DNA of 64,000 nt from positions 124,001 to 188,000 of the forward strand of contig NZ_CAMUES010000001.1 of the NCBI RefSeq assembly GCF_947087965.1. The letters run 5' to 3'. The notes below the pieces were generated by a model. It saw only the letters and a program-made list of their open reading frames with translations. It searched no databases and was not told the origin of the DNA. Of the stretch, positions 27,679 through 36,018 are shown one piece after another. Every line of letters starts with the position of its first letter. Position 1 is the first letter of the stretch. The DNA comes from an uncultured Mobiluncus sp. (GTDB taxonomy: Bacteria > Actinomycetota > Actinomycetes > Actinomycetales > Actinomycetaceae). The position numbers and the translations under genes are program-made.

Positions 27679-28470
27679 ATGCTAGAACTTTCGCATATTT
27701 CCAAGGCGTTTTTCCGTCACACCGTTAACGAAAAAATTGCTCTGCGTGACATCTCCCTGCAGTTGGACGAGGGCGACTTTGTGACCGTCATCGGTTCCAA
27801 CGGAGCGGGTAAATCGACCTTGCTGAACATTGTCTCGGGACGTTACCGCCCCGACTTGGGACAGATACATATTGACGGCCACGATGTGACGCGCAAACCT
27901 GACTACAAAGTGGCACGTTACGTGGGACGCGTGTTCCAAGACCCGATGGCGGGAACCTGCCCGCACCTGACTATTGAAGAGAACTTGGCGATTGCCTGGG
28001 CACGCACGCATGGCCACGGACTCGGACTCGGGGTGACCCGAGCCCGCAAGGCGCAGTTCCGTGAAGAGCTCAAGGTTTTGGAGCAAGGTTTGGAAAATCG
28101 CCTGACGGCCCGCGTGGGTTTGCTCTCCGGCGGGCAACGTCAGGCGCTGTCCCTGGTGATGGCGGTATTCACTCAGCCGAAGATTTTGCTGTTGGATGAA
28201 CACACGGCGGCTTTGGATCCGGCGCGAGCCGAGCTAATCACCCGGTTGACCCAGGAGCTAGTGGCGCGCCACGGACTGACCACTCTGATGGTGACCCACA
28301 ATATGGAACAGGCTCTGCACCTGGGCAACCGCCTCATCATGATGCATGAGGGCGAGGTCATTATGGAACTGAGCGGGAAAGATAAGGAAAACGCGACTGT
28401 GGACGACCTGCTGGCCCAGTTCGCCAAGTTCAAAGGCGCGGCGCTATCTGACCGGACCATGCTGTCCTAA
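27679..28470 (+). CDS. ABC transporter ATP-binding protein (TrpZ-type)
   Basis: 263 residues. Walker A GSNGAGKST, Q-loop region VFQDPMAGT, signature LSGGQRQALS, Walker B ILLLDEHTAALD and H-loop MVTHN. Energises the permease encoded just upstream; the gap is 3 bases, so translation is probably coupled. Confidence 0.92.
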   Translation: MLELSHISKAFFRHTVNEKIALRDISLQLDEGDFVTVIGSNGAGKSTLLNIVSGRYRPDLGQIHIDGHDVTRKPDYKVARYVGRVFQDPMAGTCPHLTIEENLAIAWARTHGHGLGLGVTRARKAQFREELKVLEQGLENRLTARVGLLSGGQRQALSLVMAVFTQPKILLLDEHTAALDPARAELITRLTQELVARHGLTTLMVTHNMEQALHLGNRLIMMHEGEVIMELSGKDKENATVDDLLAQFAKFKGAALSDRTMLS

Positions 28471-28634
28471 TTTTTGCCCCGAATCTGACGCTAAGTGCAG
28501 CTGTTATGGGTATTTCCCGGCGTAGTGGCGTCCCGGCTCAGGTTTGTAACAGCGTTTAAAGTTAGAAACAGCCGAAAGCATGCAAAATTGTTCGTGAACA
28601 GTTTTTTGCCGTGGGCTTGAACCAACAGCAGAAT

Positions 28635-28664
28635 TTGCCACGGGAGAGCCAATAAGTGTAAGCT
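28635..28664 (+). promoter_or_regulatory. Probable S10 operon promoter
   Basis: TTGCCA (28635-28640), an 18-base spacer and TAAGCT (28659-28664), about 170 bases before rpsJ. The 366-base gap 28471-28836 has no supportable gene; its downstream half would be a transcribed leader with a CCTG/CAGG hairpin near 28710-28730, a possible site of L4-like feedback, which I cannot demonstrate. Confidence 0.5.
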
Positions 28665-28836
28665 AGTTCCTCGGCGCATCTTGAGGCGGGTTCACGCCTC
28701 CCAGTGCGCACTTGCCTGGCAAAAGTCAGGTGGAATGGAAATCCAACGGTGCGAGATTTCGCTCGTGTTGCGTTCATAAATGCGACACACCCGAAAGCGT
28801 GTACCGGTGAAGAACCAGTTAGAGAGAGGTTAGCCC

Positions 28837-29145
28837 ATGGCGGGACAAAAAATCCGCATTCGGCTGAAGTCTTATGACCATGAGGTCATTGACTCCTCGG
28901 CAAAGAAAATTGTCGAGACGGTAACCAGTGCTGGCGCTACCGTAGTCGGACCTGTGCCCCTGCCGACCGAAAAGAACGTTTACGTCGTGATTCGGTCGCC
29001 GCATAAATATAAGGACAGCCGGGAGCAATTTGAAGTTCGCACCCACAAGCGTCTGATTGACATTATTGACCCCACGCCTTCCGCAGTTGATTCGCTGATG
29101 CGTCTAGAACTGCCGGCAGACGTGAATATTGAGATTAAGCTGTAA
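28837..29145 (+). CDS. rpsJ: 30S ribosomal protein S10
   Basis: 102 residues of normal length; a 30S head protein that also acts as NusE in antitermination. MAGQKIRIRLKSYDHEVID, RSPHKYKDSREQFE and THKRLIDIIDPT are canonical. First gene of the S10 operon, ribosome binding site GAGAGAGG. Confidence 0.98.
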   Translation: MAGQKIRIRLKSYDHEVIDSSAKKIVETVTSAGATVVGPVPLPTEKNVYVVIRSPHKYKDSREQFEVRTHKRLIDIIDPTPSAVDSLMRLELPADVNIEIKL

Positions 29146-29156
29146 GGAGGACCACG

Positions 29157-29813
29157 ATGACTAACGACACCATGGCCTCTGTAAAGGCATTACTGGGGCG
29201 CAAGCTCGGCATGACCCAGGTCTGGGATGAAGACGGTAAGTTGATTCCCGTGACGGTGGTCCAGGTCGAAAAGAACGTTGTCACCCAGATTCGTACCAAT
29301 GAAACCGACGGCTACGACGCTGTCCAGCTGGGCTTCGGCAAGATGGACGAGCGCAAGGTCACCAAGCCGATGGCGGGTCACTTCGCCAAGGCCGGGGTTG
29401 AGCCGCGCCGTCACCTCGCGGAAATTCGCACCAATGACGCCAGCTCCTACGAGCTCGGCCAGGAACTGGGCGCGGATGTTTTTGACGCGGGAGTCCTGGT
29501 GGACGTTTCCGGAAACACCAAGGGCAAAGGCTTTGCCGGGGTGATGAAGCGTCACGGTTTCCAGGGCGTGTCCTCTTCTCACGGTGCACACCGCAACCAC
29601 CGCAAGCCCGGCTCTATCGGCGCTTGCGCTACCCCGGGCCGCGTGTTCAAAGGCTTGAACATGGCCGGCCGCATGGGCGGTAACCGTCGCACCATCATGA
29701 ACTTGAAGGTTCAGGCTGTGGACGCGGAAAAGGGTCTGGTCGTTTTGACCGGCGCGATTCCCGGCCCCAAAGGCGGCATCGTCATGATCCGCTCTGCAGT
29801 GAAGGGAGCCTAA
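29157..29813 (+). CDS. rplC: 50S ribosomal protein L3
   Basis: 218 residues. ATG 29157 follows AAGGAGG; the family start MASVKALLGRKLGMTQ lies five codons in, so an internal start at 29172 is possible. FQGVSSSHGAHRNHRKPGSIGA and RVFKGLNMAGRMG form the loop reaching towards the peptidyl transferase centre. Confidence 0.97.
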   Translation: MTNDTMASVKALLGRKLGMTQVWDEDGKLIPVTVVQVEKNVVTQIRTNETDGYDAVQLGFGKMDERKVTKPMAGHFAKAGVEPRRHLAEIRTNDASSYELGQELGADVFDAGVLVDVSGNTKGKGFAGVMKRHGFQGVSSSHGAHRNHRKPGSIGACATPGRVFKGLNMAGRMGGNRRTIMNLKVQAVDAEKGLVVLTGAIPGPKGGIVMIRSAVKGA

Positions 29814-29815
29814 CA

Positions 29816-30460
29816 ATGACTGAAAACCGCAGCGTAGACATTTTTGATGGCGTCGGCAAGAAAACCGGCACCGTAGAGCTGCCCGGAGAGGTTTTCGACC
29901 TCGACTTTAACAACCCCTTGGTACACCAGGTCGTAAACGCCCAGTTGGCGGCCGCTCGTCAGGGGACCCACGCCACCAAGACTCGTGGTGACGTCGCCGG
30001 CGGCGGCAAGAAGCCGTGGCGTCAAAAGGGTACCGGCCGGGCTCGTCAGGGTTCGATTCGCGCCCCGCAGTTTGCTGGCGGCGGCACCGTGCACGGTCCG
30101 CAGCCTCGTGACTACTCTCAGAACACCCCGAAAAAGATGAAAGCTGCCGCTTTGCGCCAGGCTTTGTCTGATCGGGCGCGCGCTGGGCGTATCCACGTGT
30201 TGAGTGACTTCGGTGTCAAGGAAGCCCCGTCCACCAAGGCAGCGAAAGCAGCTTTGCAGGGTGTTGTCGACGATCGTCGCGCCCTGATTGTGTTGACCCC
30301 GGAAGTTGATGACGTCGTGGCGTTGAGCGTGAATAACCTCAGCGAGCACCACGCTCTGTTCGTCGGCGAGCTGAACACCTACGATGTGTTGGCTAACGAC
30401 GATGTGGTGTTCTCGGCAACGGCGTTGGACTCCTTCCTTGGGAAAGGAGAAGACAAGTGA
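29816..30460 (+). CDS. rplD: 50S ribosomal protein L4
   Basis: 214 residues. The extended loop KPWRQKGTGRARQGSIRAPQ lines the exit tunnel and is the classical site of macrolide-resistance changes; it is unaltered. L4 is the S10 autoregulator in E. coli. It overlaps rplW by four bases (GTGA). Confidence 0.97.
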   Translation: MTENRSVDIFDGVGKKTGTVELPGEVFDLDFNNPLVHQVVNAQLAAARQGTHATKTRGDVAGGGKKPWRQKGTGRARQGSIRAPQFAGGGTVHGPQPRDYSQNTPKKMKAAALRQALSDRARAGRIHVLSDFGVKEAPSTKAAKAALQGVVDDRRALIVLTPEVDDVVALSVNNLSEHHALFVGELNTYDVLANDDVVFSATALDSFLGKGEDK

Positions 30461-30759
30461 GCCTGGAAAAGACTAAGAACCCGCACGACGTGATTATTAA
30501 GCCCGTCGTCAGCGAAAAAGCCTACAACTTGATTGACCACGGCCAGTACACCTTCGTGGTGGCTCCCGACGCAAACAAGGTCGAAATCAAGCTGGCTATC
30601 GAAGAAATCTTTAAGGTAAAGGTTGCTTCCGTCAATACCCAGAACCGTGAGGGCAAGCGCGTGCGCACCCGTACTGGCTGGGGCAAGCGTAACGACACCA
30701 AGCGCGCCATCGTTACCCTCAAAGAGGGCTCGATTGACGTCTTTGGGATGCAGGCCTAA
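30457..30759 (+). CDS. rplW: 50S ribosomal protein L23
   Basis: 100 residues; exit-port protein that docks trigger factor and SRP. DVIIKPVVSEKAYNLID and VNTQNREGKRVRTRTGWGKR are characteristic. GTG start overlaps the rplD stop. Confidence 0.97.
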   Translation: MSLEKTKNPHDVIIKPVVSEKAYNLIDHGQYTFVVAPDANKVEIKLAIEEIFKVKVASVNTQNREGKRVRTRTGWGKRNDTKRAIVTLKEGSIDVFGMQA

Positions 30760-30771
30760 GGGGGATAACTC

Positions 30772-31608
30772 ATGGGAATTCGTAAGTACAAGCCAACAAC
30801 TCCGGGCCGTCGTGGTTCTTCCGTGTCTGATTTCGCGGAAATCACGCGTGATCACCCGGAGAAGTCCCTGGTTCGTCCGCTGCACAAGACCGGTGGGCGC
30901 AACAACAAAGGTCGGATTACCTCTCGTCGTCGCGGTGGTGGCCACAAGCGTCAGTACCGCCTGATTGACTTCCGTCGTCACGACAAGGATGGTATCCCCG
31001 CCAAGGTAGCCCATATTGAATACGATCCGAACCGTTCGGCGCGCATTGCTTTGCTGCACTACGCCGATGGCGAAAAGCGCTACATCTTGGCTCCGTCCAA
31101 GTTGAAGCAGGGCGATTCCATCGAACAGGGTCCCACTGCGGATATCAAGCCCGGCAACAACTTGCCGCTGAAGAACATTCCGCTAGGTACCACGATTCAC
31201 GCGGTAGAGATGCGTCCGGGCGGCGGCGCCAAGATTGCCCGCTCCGCGGGGGTTTCTGTCCAGCTGGTTGCCAAAGAGGGTCGTTTTGCCCAGCTACGGA
31301 TGCCGTCTGGCGAAATCCGTAACGTGGATGTTCGTTGCCGCGCCACCATTGGTGAGGTCGGCAACTCCGATCATTCCAACATCGACTTGGGCAAGGCCGG
31401 TCGCTCCCGTTGGTTGGGACGCCGTCCGAAGGTCCGCGGTGTGGTTATGAACCCGGTTGACCACCCGCACGGTGGTGGCGAAGGCCGTACTTCCGGTGGC
31501 CGTCACCCGGTGAGCCCCTGGGGCAAGCCCGAGGGTCGTACTCGTAGCAAGAAGAAGGCGTCGAATCAGTACATTGTCCGTCGCCGTAAGACTGGCAAGA
31601 ATCGCTGA
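30772..31608 (+). CDS. rplB: 50S ribosomal protein L2
   Basis: 278 residues. Binds 23S rRNA near the peptidyl transferase centre and is needed for subunit joining. The RGVVMNPVDHPHGGGEGRTSGGRHP segment with the conserved His is intact. Confidence 0.98.
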   Translation: MGIRKYKPTTPGRRGSSVSDFAEITRDHPEKSLVRPLHKTGGRNNKGRITSRRRGGGHKRQYRLIDFRRHDKDGIPAKVAHIEYDPNRSARIALLHYADGEKRYILAPSKLKQGDSIEQGPTADIKPGNNLPLKNIPLGTTIHAVEMRPGGGAKIARSAGVSVQLVAKEGRFAQLRMPSGEIRNVDVRCRATIGEVGNSDHSNIDLGKAGRSRWLGRRPKVRGVVMNPVDHPHGGGEGRTSGGRHPVSPWGKPEGRTRSKKKASNQYIVRRRKTGKNR

Positions 31609-31623
31609 TAGGGGAGTTTGTTT

Positions 31624-31902
31624 ATGCCACGCAGTTTGAAGAAAGGCCCCTTTGTTGATGCTCACCTGCAAAAGAAGGTGGACGCACAAAACGAGGCCAA
31701 CACAAAGAACGTCATTAAGACCTGGTCGCGTCGTTCGATGATTACCCCGGATTTTCTGGGTCACACCATCGCGGTGCACGACGGTCGCAAGCACGTGCCG
31801 GTGTTTATCACCGAATCCATGGTAGGTCACAAGTTGGGTGAATTTGCTCCGACTCGTACTTTCCGTGGTCACGACAAGGAAGACAAGAAAGGTCGCCGCT
31901 AA
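31624..31902 (+). CDS. rpsS: 30S ribosomal protein S19
   Basis: 92 residues starting MPRSLKKGPFVDAHL. ATG 31624 is chosen over the in-frame TTG at 31618 because GGGGAG ends 7 bases before it and the family N-terminus matches. Binds 16S rRNA in the head with S13. Confidence 0.97.
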   Translation: MPRSLKKGPFVDAHLQKKVDAQNEANTKNVIKTWSRRSMITPDFLGHTIAVHDGRKHVPVFITESMVGHKLGEFAPTRTFRGHDKEDKKGRR

Positions 31903-31921
31903 AGCGGGGGAGGGATAGAAC

Positions 31922-32692
31922 ATGAAAGCTACTGCTCATACCCGCTATGTGCGCGTGACTCCGCAAAAGGCTCGCCGCATCATGAATGAGGTGCGCGGAT
32001 TGGAAGCGAACAAGGCGCTTGACGTGTTGAAGTTTGCTCCGCAAAAGCCGGCCTTGCCGATTCGCAAGACTTTGGTTTCTGCCTTGGCTAACGCCGAACA
32101 GGCGGCTCGCAACGCCGGTACGTCTTTTGATTCCGATGAGATGTACGTCATCGAGGCCTACGTCAATGACGGACCCACGATGAAGCGTTTCCGGGCTCGG
32201 GCACAAGGGCGTGGGGCGCGTATCTTGAAGCGTACTTCTCACCTGACAATTGTGGTGGGAGACGCGGAAGACAAGAAGGAACTTGCCGCTCCGTACCTGC
32301 CGTCCCAGCGCCGTCCGGAAGCTGATCGGATTTCGGCTTCCGCCGCAAAGAAGGCTGCTGCGGCCGCTGTCACAAAAAAGGCAGCTAAGCCGGTAGAGGC
32401 TCAGGAAGAATCGGCTGCGAAGTCCACGACCGCGGCCAAGAAGGCTCCTGCCAAGAAGCCTGCCGCGACTAAGTCCACGACGACCAAGGCTGCGGCCTCC
32501 AAGTCGGCAACGACGAAGTCCACGGCTGCGAAGTCCAAGACCACCAAGTCGACCACGACGAAGTCCACTGCGACCAAGACAACGGCCGCAAAGTCTACGA
32601 CCTCGAAGTCGTCCACGACCAAGTCCACGGCTACGAAGAGCACGGCGGCAAAAAAGCCCGCCGCGAAAAGCACTGAGAAGGGAGCGGAGTAA
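31922..32692 (+). CDS. rplV: 50S ribosomal protein L22 with long Lys/Ala/Thr-rich tail
   Basis: The first about 118 residues are a normal L22 (RYVRVTPQKARRIMNEVRG, ANAEQAARNAG, PTMKRFRARAQGRGARILKRTSHLTIVV). After this the 256-residue protein continues with about 135 residues of low-complexity sequence built of Lys, Ala, Thr and Ser, in many TKST/AKST-like repeats, resembling a histone-H1-like or mycobacterial HupB tail. Usual bacterial L22 is about 110-120 residues. The tail would project from the ribosome surface and could bind rRNA, mRNA or DNA; its role is unknown. Confidence 0.95.
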   Translation: MKATAHTRYVRVTPQKARRIMNEVRGLEANKALDVLKFAPQKPALPIRKTLVSALANAEQAARNAGTSFDSDEMYVIEAYVNDGPTMKRFRARAQGRGARILKRTSHLTIVVGDAEDKKELAAPYLPSQRRPEADRISASAAKKAAAAAVTKKAAKPVEAQEESAAKSTTAAKKAPAKKPAATKSTTTKAAASKSATTKSTAAKSKTTKSTTTKSTATKTTAAKSTTSKSSTTKSTATKSTAAKKPAAKSTEKGAE

Positions 32693-32695
32693 ATA

Positions 32696-33517
32696 ATGGG
32701 TCAGAAAGTACATCCCACTGGTTTCCGTCTGGGCGTAACCGCGGAACACCGTTCCCGCTGGTTTGCTGACTCTACGAAGTCCGGTCAGCGTTACCGCGAC
32801 TTCGTGAAGGAAGACGTCGAGATTCGTCGTCTCATGCAGGACAAGTTGGAACGCGCCGGTATTTCTAAGGTCGAAATCGAACGGACCCGCGATCGTGTGT
32901 CTGTGGACCTGTACACGGCTCGTCCCGGTATCGTCATCGGACGCCGCGGCGCGGAAGCGGATCGCTTGCGTGCCCAGCTGGAAAAGCTGACGGGCAAACA
33001 GGTGCAGTTGAACATTCGCGAGGTTAAGAACCCCGATTTGGATGCGCAGCTGGTCGCTCAGTCCATTGCTGAACAGCTCAGCGCCCGTGTGTCTTTCCGC
33101 CGCGCGATGCGTAAGGGAATGCAGTCTGCGCAGCGTGCGGGTGCCAAAGGTATCCGCGTGCAGTGCTCCGGTCGTTTGGGCGGTGCGGAAATGTCCCGCT
33201 CCGAGTTCTACCGGGAAGGCCGCGTGCCGCTGCACACCCTGCGTGCCAACATCGATTACGGCTTTTACGAAGCGCGGACCACTTTTGGGCGCATCGGTGT
33301 GAAGGTCTGGATTTACAAGGGTGACATGACCGAACGGGATTGGAACCGGATGCAGGCTGAACAGGCCGGCCGCACGGGTCGCCGCAACGACCGTCACGCG
33401 GGGACCCGCCGTCCTCGTGCCGACCGTCCTGCTGACAACGCGGCCAACGAAAACGTAAACGAAACCCCCGAAGCCGCGACTGTCGCCGCCGGGGCAACCA
33501 CAGAAACGGAGGCATAA
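32696..33517 (+). CDS. rpsC: 30S ribosomal protein S3
   Basis: 273 residues, longer than E. coli S3 through an acidic/Asn-Ala-rich C-terminal tail. MGQKVHPTGFRLGV, the KH-domain GIVIGRRGAEADRLR and GAKGIRVQCSGRLGGAEMSR are present. Lines the mRNA entry channel. Confidence 0.97.
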   Translation: MGQKVHPTGFRLGVTAEHRSRWFADSTKSGQRYRDFVKEDVEIRRLMQDKLERAGISKVEIERTRDRVSVDLYTARPGIVIGRRGAEADRLRAQLEKLTGKQVQLNIREVKNPDLDAQLVAQSIAEQLSARVSFRRAMRKGMQSAQRAGAKGIRVQCSGRLGGAEMSRSEFYREGRVPLHTLRANIDYGFYEARTTFGRIGVKVWIYKGDMTERDWNRMQAEQAGRTGRRNDRHAGTRRPRADRPADNAANENVNETPEAATVAAGATTETEA

Positions 33518-33520
33518 GCA

Positions 33521-33937
33521 ATGCTGATTCCTCGTCGTACTAAGTGGCGTCGCCAGCACCGTCCGGGCCGGCGTGGCTACGCTAAGGGCGGCACCGAAAT
33601 CGCTTTCGGCGATTACGGTATCCAAGCCCTGGAGGGCGCTTACCTGACTAACCGTCAGATTGAAGCGGCTCGTATTGCCGTGACTCGTCACGTCAAGCGT
33701 GGTGGCAAGATCTGGATTAACATCTTCCCGGATCGTCCGCTGACCAAGAAGCCCGCGGAAACTCGTATGGGTTCTGGTAAGGGTTCCCCCGAATGGTGGG
33801 TGGCTCCGGTCAAGCCCGGCCGTGTGCTGTTCGAAATCGCCGGTGTTAGTGAAGAACTGGCTCGCGAAGCTCTGTCTCGCGCTCAGCACAAACTGCCCAT
33901 CAAGACCCGTTTTATTTCCCGAGAGGGTGGTGAATGA
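33521..33937 (+). CDS. rplP: 50S ribosomal protein L16
   Basis: 138 residues. MLIPRRTKWRRQHRPGRRG, the RMGSGKGSPEWWVAPVKPGR loop and HKLPIKTRFISR are standard. Helps tRNA accommodation near the A site. Overlaps rpmC by four bases. Confidence 0.98.
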   Translation: MLIPRRTKWRRQHRPGRRGYAKGGTEIAFGDYGIQALEGAYLTNRQIEAARIAVTRHVKRGGKIWINIFPDRPLTKKPAETRMGSGKGSPEWWVAPVKPGRVLFEIAGVSEELAREALSRAQHKLPIKTRFISREGGE

Positions 33938-34176
33938 ACATGATAGGTTCCAAAGGACTGGCTCCTAACGATTTGGACGCCATGGATAACGAGCAGCTCG
34001 CGATGAAGCTGAAGGATGCGAAGCAGGAGCTTTTCAACCTGCGTTTTGCCCAAGCTACCGGTCAGCTCGAAGACCACGGCCGCATCAAGGCGGTTCGCCG
34101 CGATGTCGCTCGTATCTACACCATTTACCGTGAGCGGGAACTCGGCATTCGTACCGAGCCCAGCGTTAAGGAGTAA
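33934..34176 (+). CDS. rpmC: 50S ribosomal protein L29
   Basis: 80 residues, two long helices (MDNEQLAMKLKDAKQELFNLRFAQATGQLEDHGRIKAVRRDVARIYT is the family pattern, at about residues 14-58). ATG overlaps the rplP stop (ATGA). Confidence 0.96.
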   Translation: MNMIGSKGLAPNDLDAMDNEQLAMKLKDAKQELFNLRFAQATGQLEDHGRIKAVRRDVARIYTIYRERELGIRTEPSVKE

Positions 34177-34179
34177 TCA

Positions 34180-34464
34180 ATGGCAGACGAAACTATGACC
34201 ACCGAAACGACCGAACGCAATCACCGTAAGGTGCGCCGCGGCTACGTGGTGTCCGATCGCATGGAAAAAACCATCGTGGTTCAGCTCGAAGACCGCGTGA
34301 AGCACCCGCTTTACGGCAAGGTCATGCGCAAGACCAAGAAGGTTACGGTTCATGATGAGCAAAACCTCGCCGGTATTGGCGACTTGGTCGTCATCATGGA
34401 AACGCGCCCGTTGTCCAAGACGAAGCACTGGCGCCTGGTGGAGATTGCCGAAAAGGCCAAGTAA
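34180..34464 (+). CDS. rpsQ: 30S ribosomal protein S17
   Basis: 94 residues. RRGYVVSDRMEKTIVV, KVMRKTKKVTVHDE and GDLVVIMETRPLSKTKHWRLVEI match S17. This is the last gene of the S10 operon; the expected rplN neighbour is about 20 kb away at 54779. Confidence 0.98.
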   Translation: MADETMTTETTERNHRKVRRGYVVSDRMEKTIVVQLEDRVKHPLYGKVMRKTKKVTVHDEQNLAGIGDLVVIMETRPLSKTKHWRLVEIAEKAK

Positions 34465-34524
34465 TTCTCCACAACTAAAACTCTGTTGAGGTCTTTAAGA
34501 CCTTTCAATCTGGATAAAGGACGC

Positions 34525-34558
34525 GGCTCGGATACATCATGTGTCCGAGCCCGTTCTT
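34525..34558 (+). terminator. Terminator of the S10 operon
   Basis: GGCTCGGATACA (34525-34536) pairs with TGTGTCCGAGCC (34540-34551; 12 bp, one T-G pair) around a 3-base loop, followed by the T-rich CGTTCTTATTT. It marks the end of S10 transcription 61 bases after rpsQ. Confidence 0.8.
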
Positions 34559-34643
34559 ATTTCCCAGTCGTGGCGCATCCCGACGGTGGAAAAGTGCGGC
34601 GCTTGACCGCATTTTGGCGCGCATCTCCCTCTAGAATATAGGG

Positions 34644-35789
34644 GTGATTGCGTTACCGTTTCTGTCTGACTTGAAAAAATCTCGTTCCTTGAAGTGGAGT
34701 ATCCACCCCGGATCCCTGGGTATGTGGGTCGCGGAAATGGACTTTGGGATTGCTCCAGCCGTGAGGGATACCCTGCAGTCCGCCCTCGACGATACCATCA
34801 CCGGTTACCCTCCCGTAGGGCTGTCTCAGCAGGCGTGTCAGGCGATGCGCGAGTTCTATGCGGATGAATTTAGCTGGCAAATTGAGCCTGATGCGGTTGG
34901 CCTGGCCTCCGATGTACTGTCGGTGCTGCAGGCTGTGATAAGTATTCTTCCCCCGCAGGCTCCGGTGGTGGTGCCGACCCCGGCCTATATGCCTTTCTTG
35001 ACGATGCCGCAGGATCAGGGCCACGAAGTCGTCCAGGTAGTGTCCAACTATGAGGTGCAAACTGGCCAATATCAGCTGAACCTGGAGGGAATCTCGCAGG
35101 TTTTCCGCTCGGCGCCGGCCGGGGGATTGCTGGTGTTGTGCAACCCCTGGAACCCTGTAGGCAAGTGTGTGAGTCCCGCCGAAATGTCTGGATTGTGCGC
35201 TATTTTGGAACAACATCCGAACGTTTTAGTGTTCTCAGATGAGATTCATTCCTCGCTGGTCTTGGACGGGAAGCTCCACCCCTTCGCTCAATTTTCGGCG
35301 CTGGCAGCCTCCCGGACCGTGACTGCTGCAGCTGCCTCAAAAGGCTGGAACATCCCCGGTCTGCACTGTGCGCAATGGATCATTCCTGATGAATCGCTGC
35401 GGCAACGTTTATGCACCCCGCTGCAAGTTTTTGCCTCCGGCGCGACCCCGTGGGGAATGCTGGCTACGATTAGCGCTTTTCGTGACAGTCGCGATTGGTT
35501 GGGGGAAGTCAAGGCGCAGATTGTCGAAAATCGAGAAACCGTCCGCCATTGGCTGACCAATCACGGTGAGCACTTCCGGGTGTTCCTCCCTGAGGCGACC
35601 TATTTGTCATGGTGGGAAACCGATGGAATCCTCGGAGATTGTCCCGCCCAGACCCTCCAGGAGCGCGGTCTAATTGTCAACGATGGTGCGGACTTGGGTA
35701 AGGGCTTTGAAAAATCTTTCCGTTTGAACCTGGCGACCACCCCCGAAGTGCTGCACGCGGCTTTGGAGGTTATAGAAGCGGGGATATAA
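34644..35789 (+). CDS. MalY/PatB-type pyridoxal-phosphate C-S lyase
   Basis: 381-residue fold-type I aminotransferase-like enzyme of the MalY/PatB group, probably cystathionine beta-lyase (cystathionine to homocysteine, pyruvate and ammonia) or a cysteine desulfhydrase. Visible marks are WVAEMDFGIAPAV at the N-terminus, LVLCNPWNPVGKC, VFSDEIHSSLVL, the PLP lysine in AAASKGWNIPGLHCAQ and the carboxylate-binding FRLNLATT near the end. The GTG start follows GGG only 7 bases after a TAGAAT-like -10 (34632-34637), so the mRNA could be leaderless or have a very short leader. Transcribed alone. Confidence 0.9.
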   Translation: MIALPFLSDLKKSRSLKWSIHPGSLGMWVAEMDFGIAPAVRDTLQSALDDTITGYPPVGLSQQACQAMREFYADEFSWQIEPDAVGLASDVLSVLQAVISILPPQAPVVVPTPAYMPFLTMPQDQGHEVVQVVSNYEVQTGQYQLNLEGISQVFRSAPAGGLLVLCNPWNPVGKCVSPAEMSGLCAILEQHPNVLVFSDEIHSSLVLDGKLHPFAQFSALAASRTVTAAAASKGWNIPGLHCAQWIIPDESLRQRLCTPLQVFASGATPWGMLATISAFRDSRDWLGEVKAQIVENRETVRHWLTNHGEHFRVFLPEATYLSWWETDGILGDCPAQTLQERGLIVNDGADLGKGFEKSFRLNLATTPEVLHAALEVIEAGI

Positions 35790-35939
35790 GTTTTCCAAAA
35801 CATCGCTGTCACCTCTTCGTGGTAGGAGGTTTAGAGGAGTATTCGGATACAGACCTCACGTTCCAGCGCGAGTAATTTCCCTGTTAAAAGTAGTTGAATA
35901 GGGGTTCTGGCCGGGAGGAAATTTTCTTTTCTGTTTTGC

Positions 35940-36000
35940 TTGACAGGGCACTCTTTTGTATGGCAGGATTTGTGTAAACGTTTACATGTAATCGTTTACA
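35940..36000 (+). promoter_or_regulatory. Ribose operon promoter with two adjacent LacI-type operators
   Basis: A -35 TTGACA (35940-35945) with a weak -10 (CAGGAT, 35964-35969) is followed by two abutting 14-bp sites: TGTAAACGTTTACA (35973-35986), a perfect palindrome with the central CG typical of LacI-family operators, and TGTAATCGTTTACA (35987-36000), with one mismatch. They lie just before the repressor gene at 36019, so autorepression is likely. Confidence 0.8.
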
Positions 36001-36018
36001 CAATGGAGTGGAGAGTCA

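Noticed and set aside
32401..32692. Repeated AAGTCCACG-like units suggesting a repeat array or CRISPR
   Set aside because: Units are short, in frame, without spacers, and encode the L22 tail.
31808..33889. 693-codon minus-strand open frame opposite ribosomal protein genes
   Set aside because: Low-complexity Arg/Gly/Leu/Ser translation produced by codon bias of rpsS-rplV-rpsC-rplP on the other strand.
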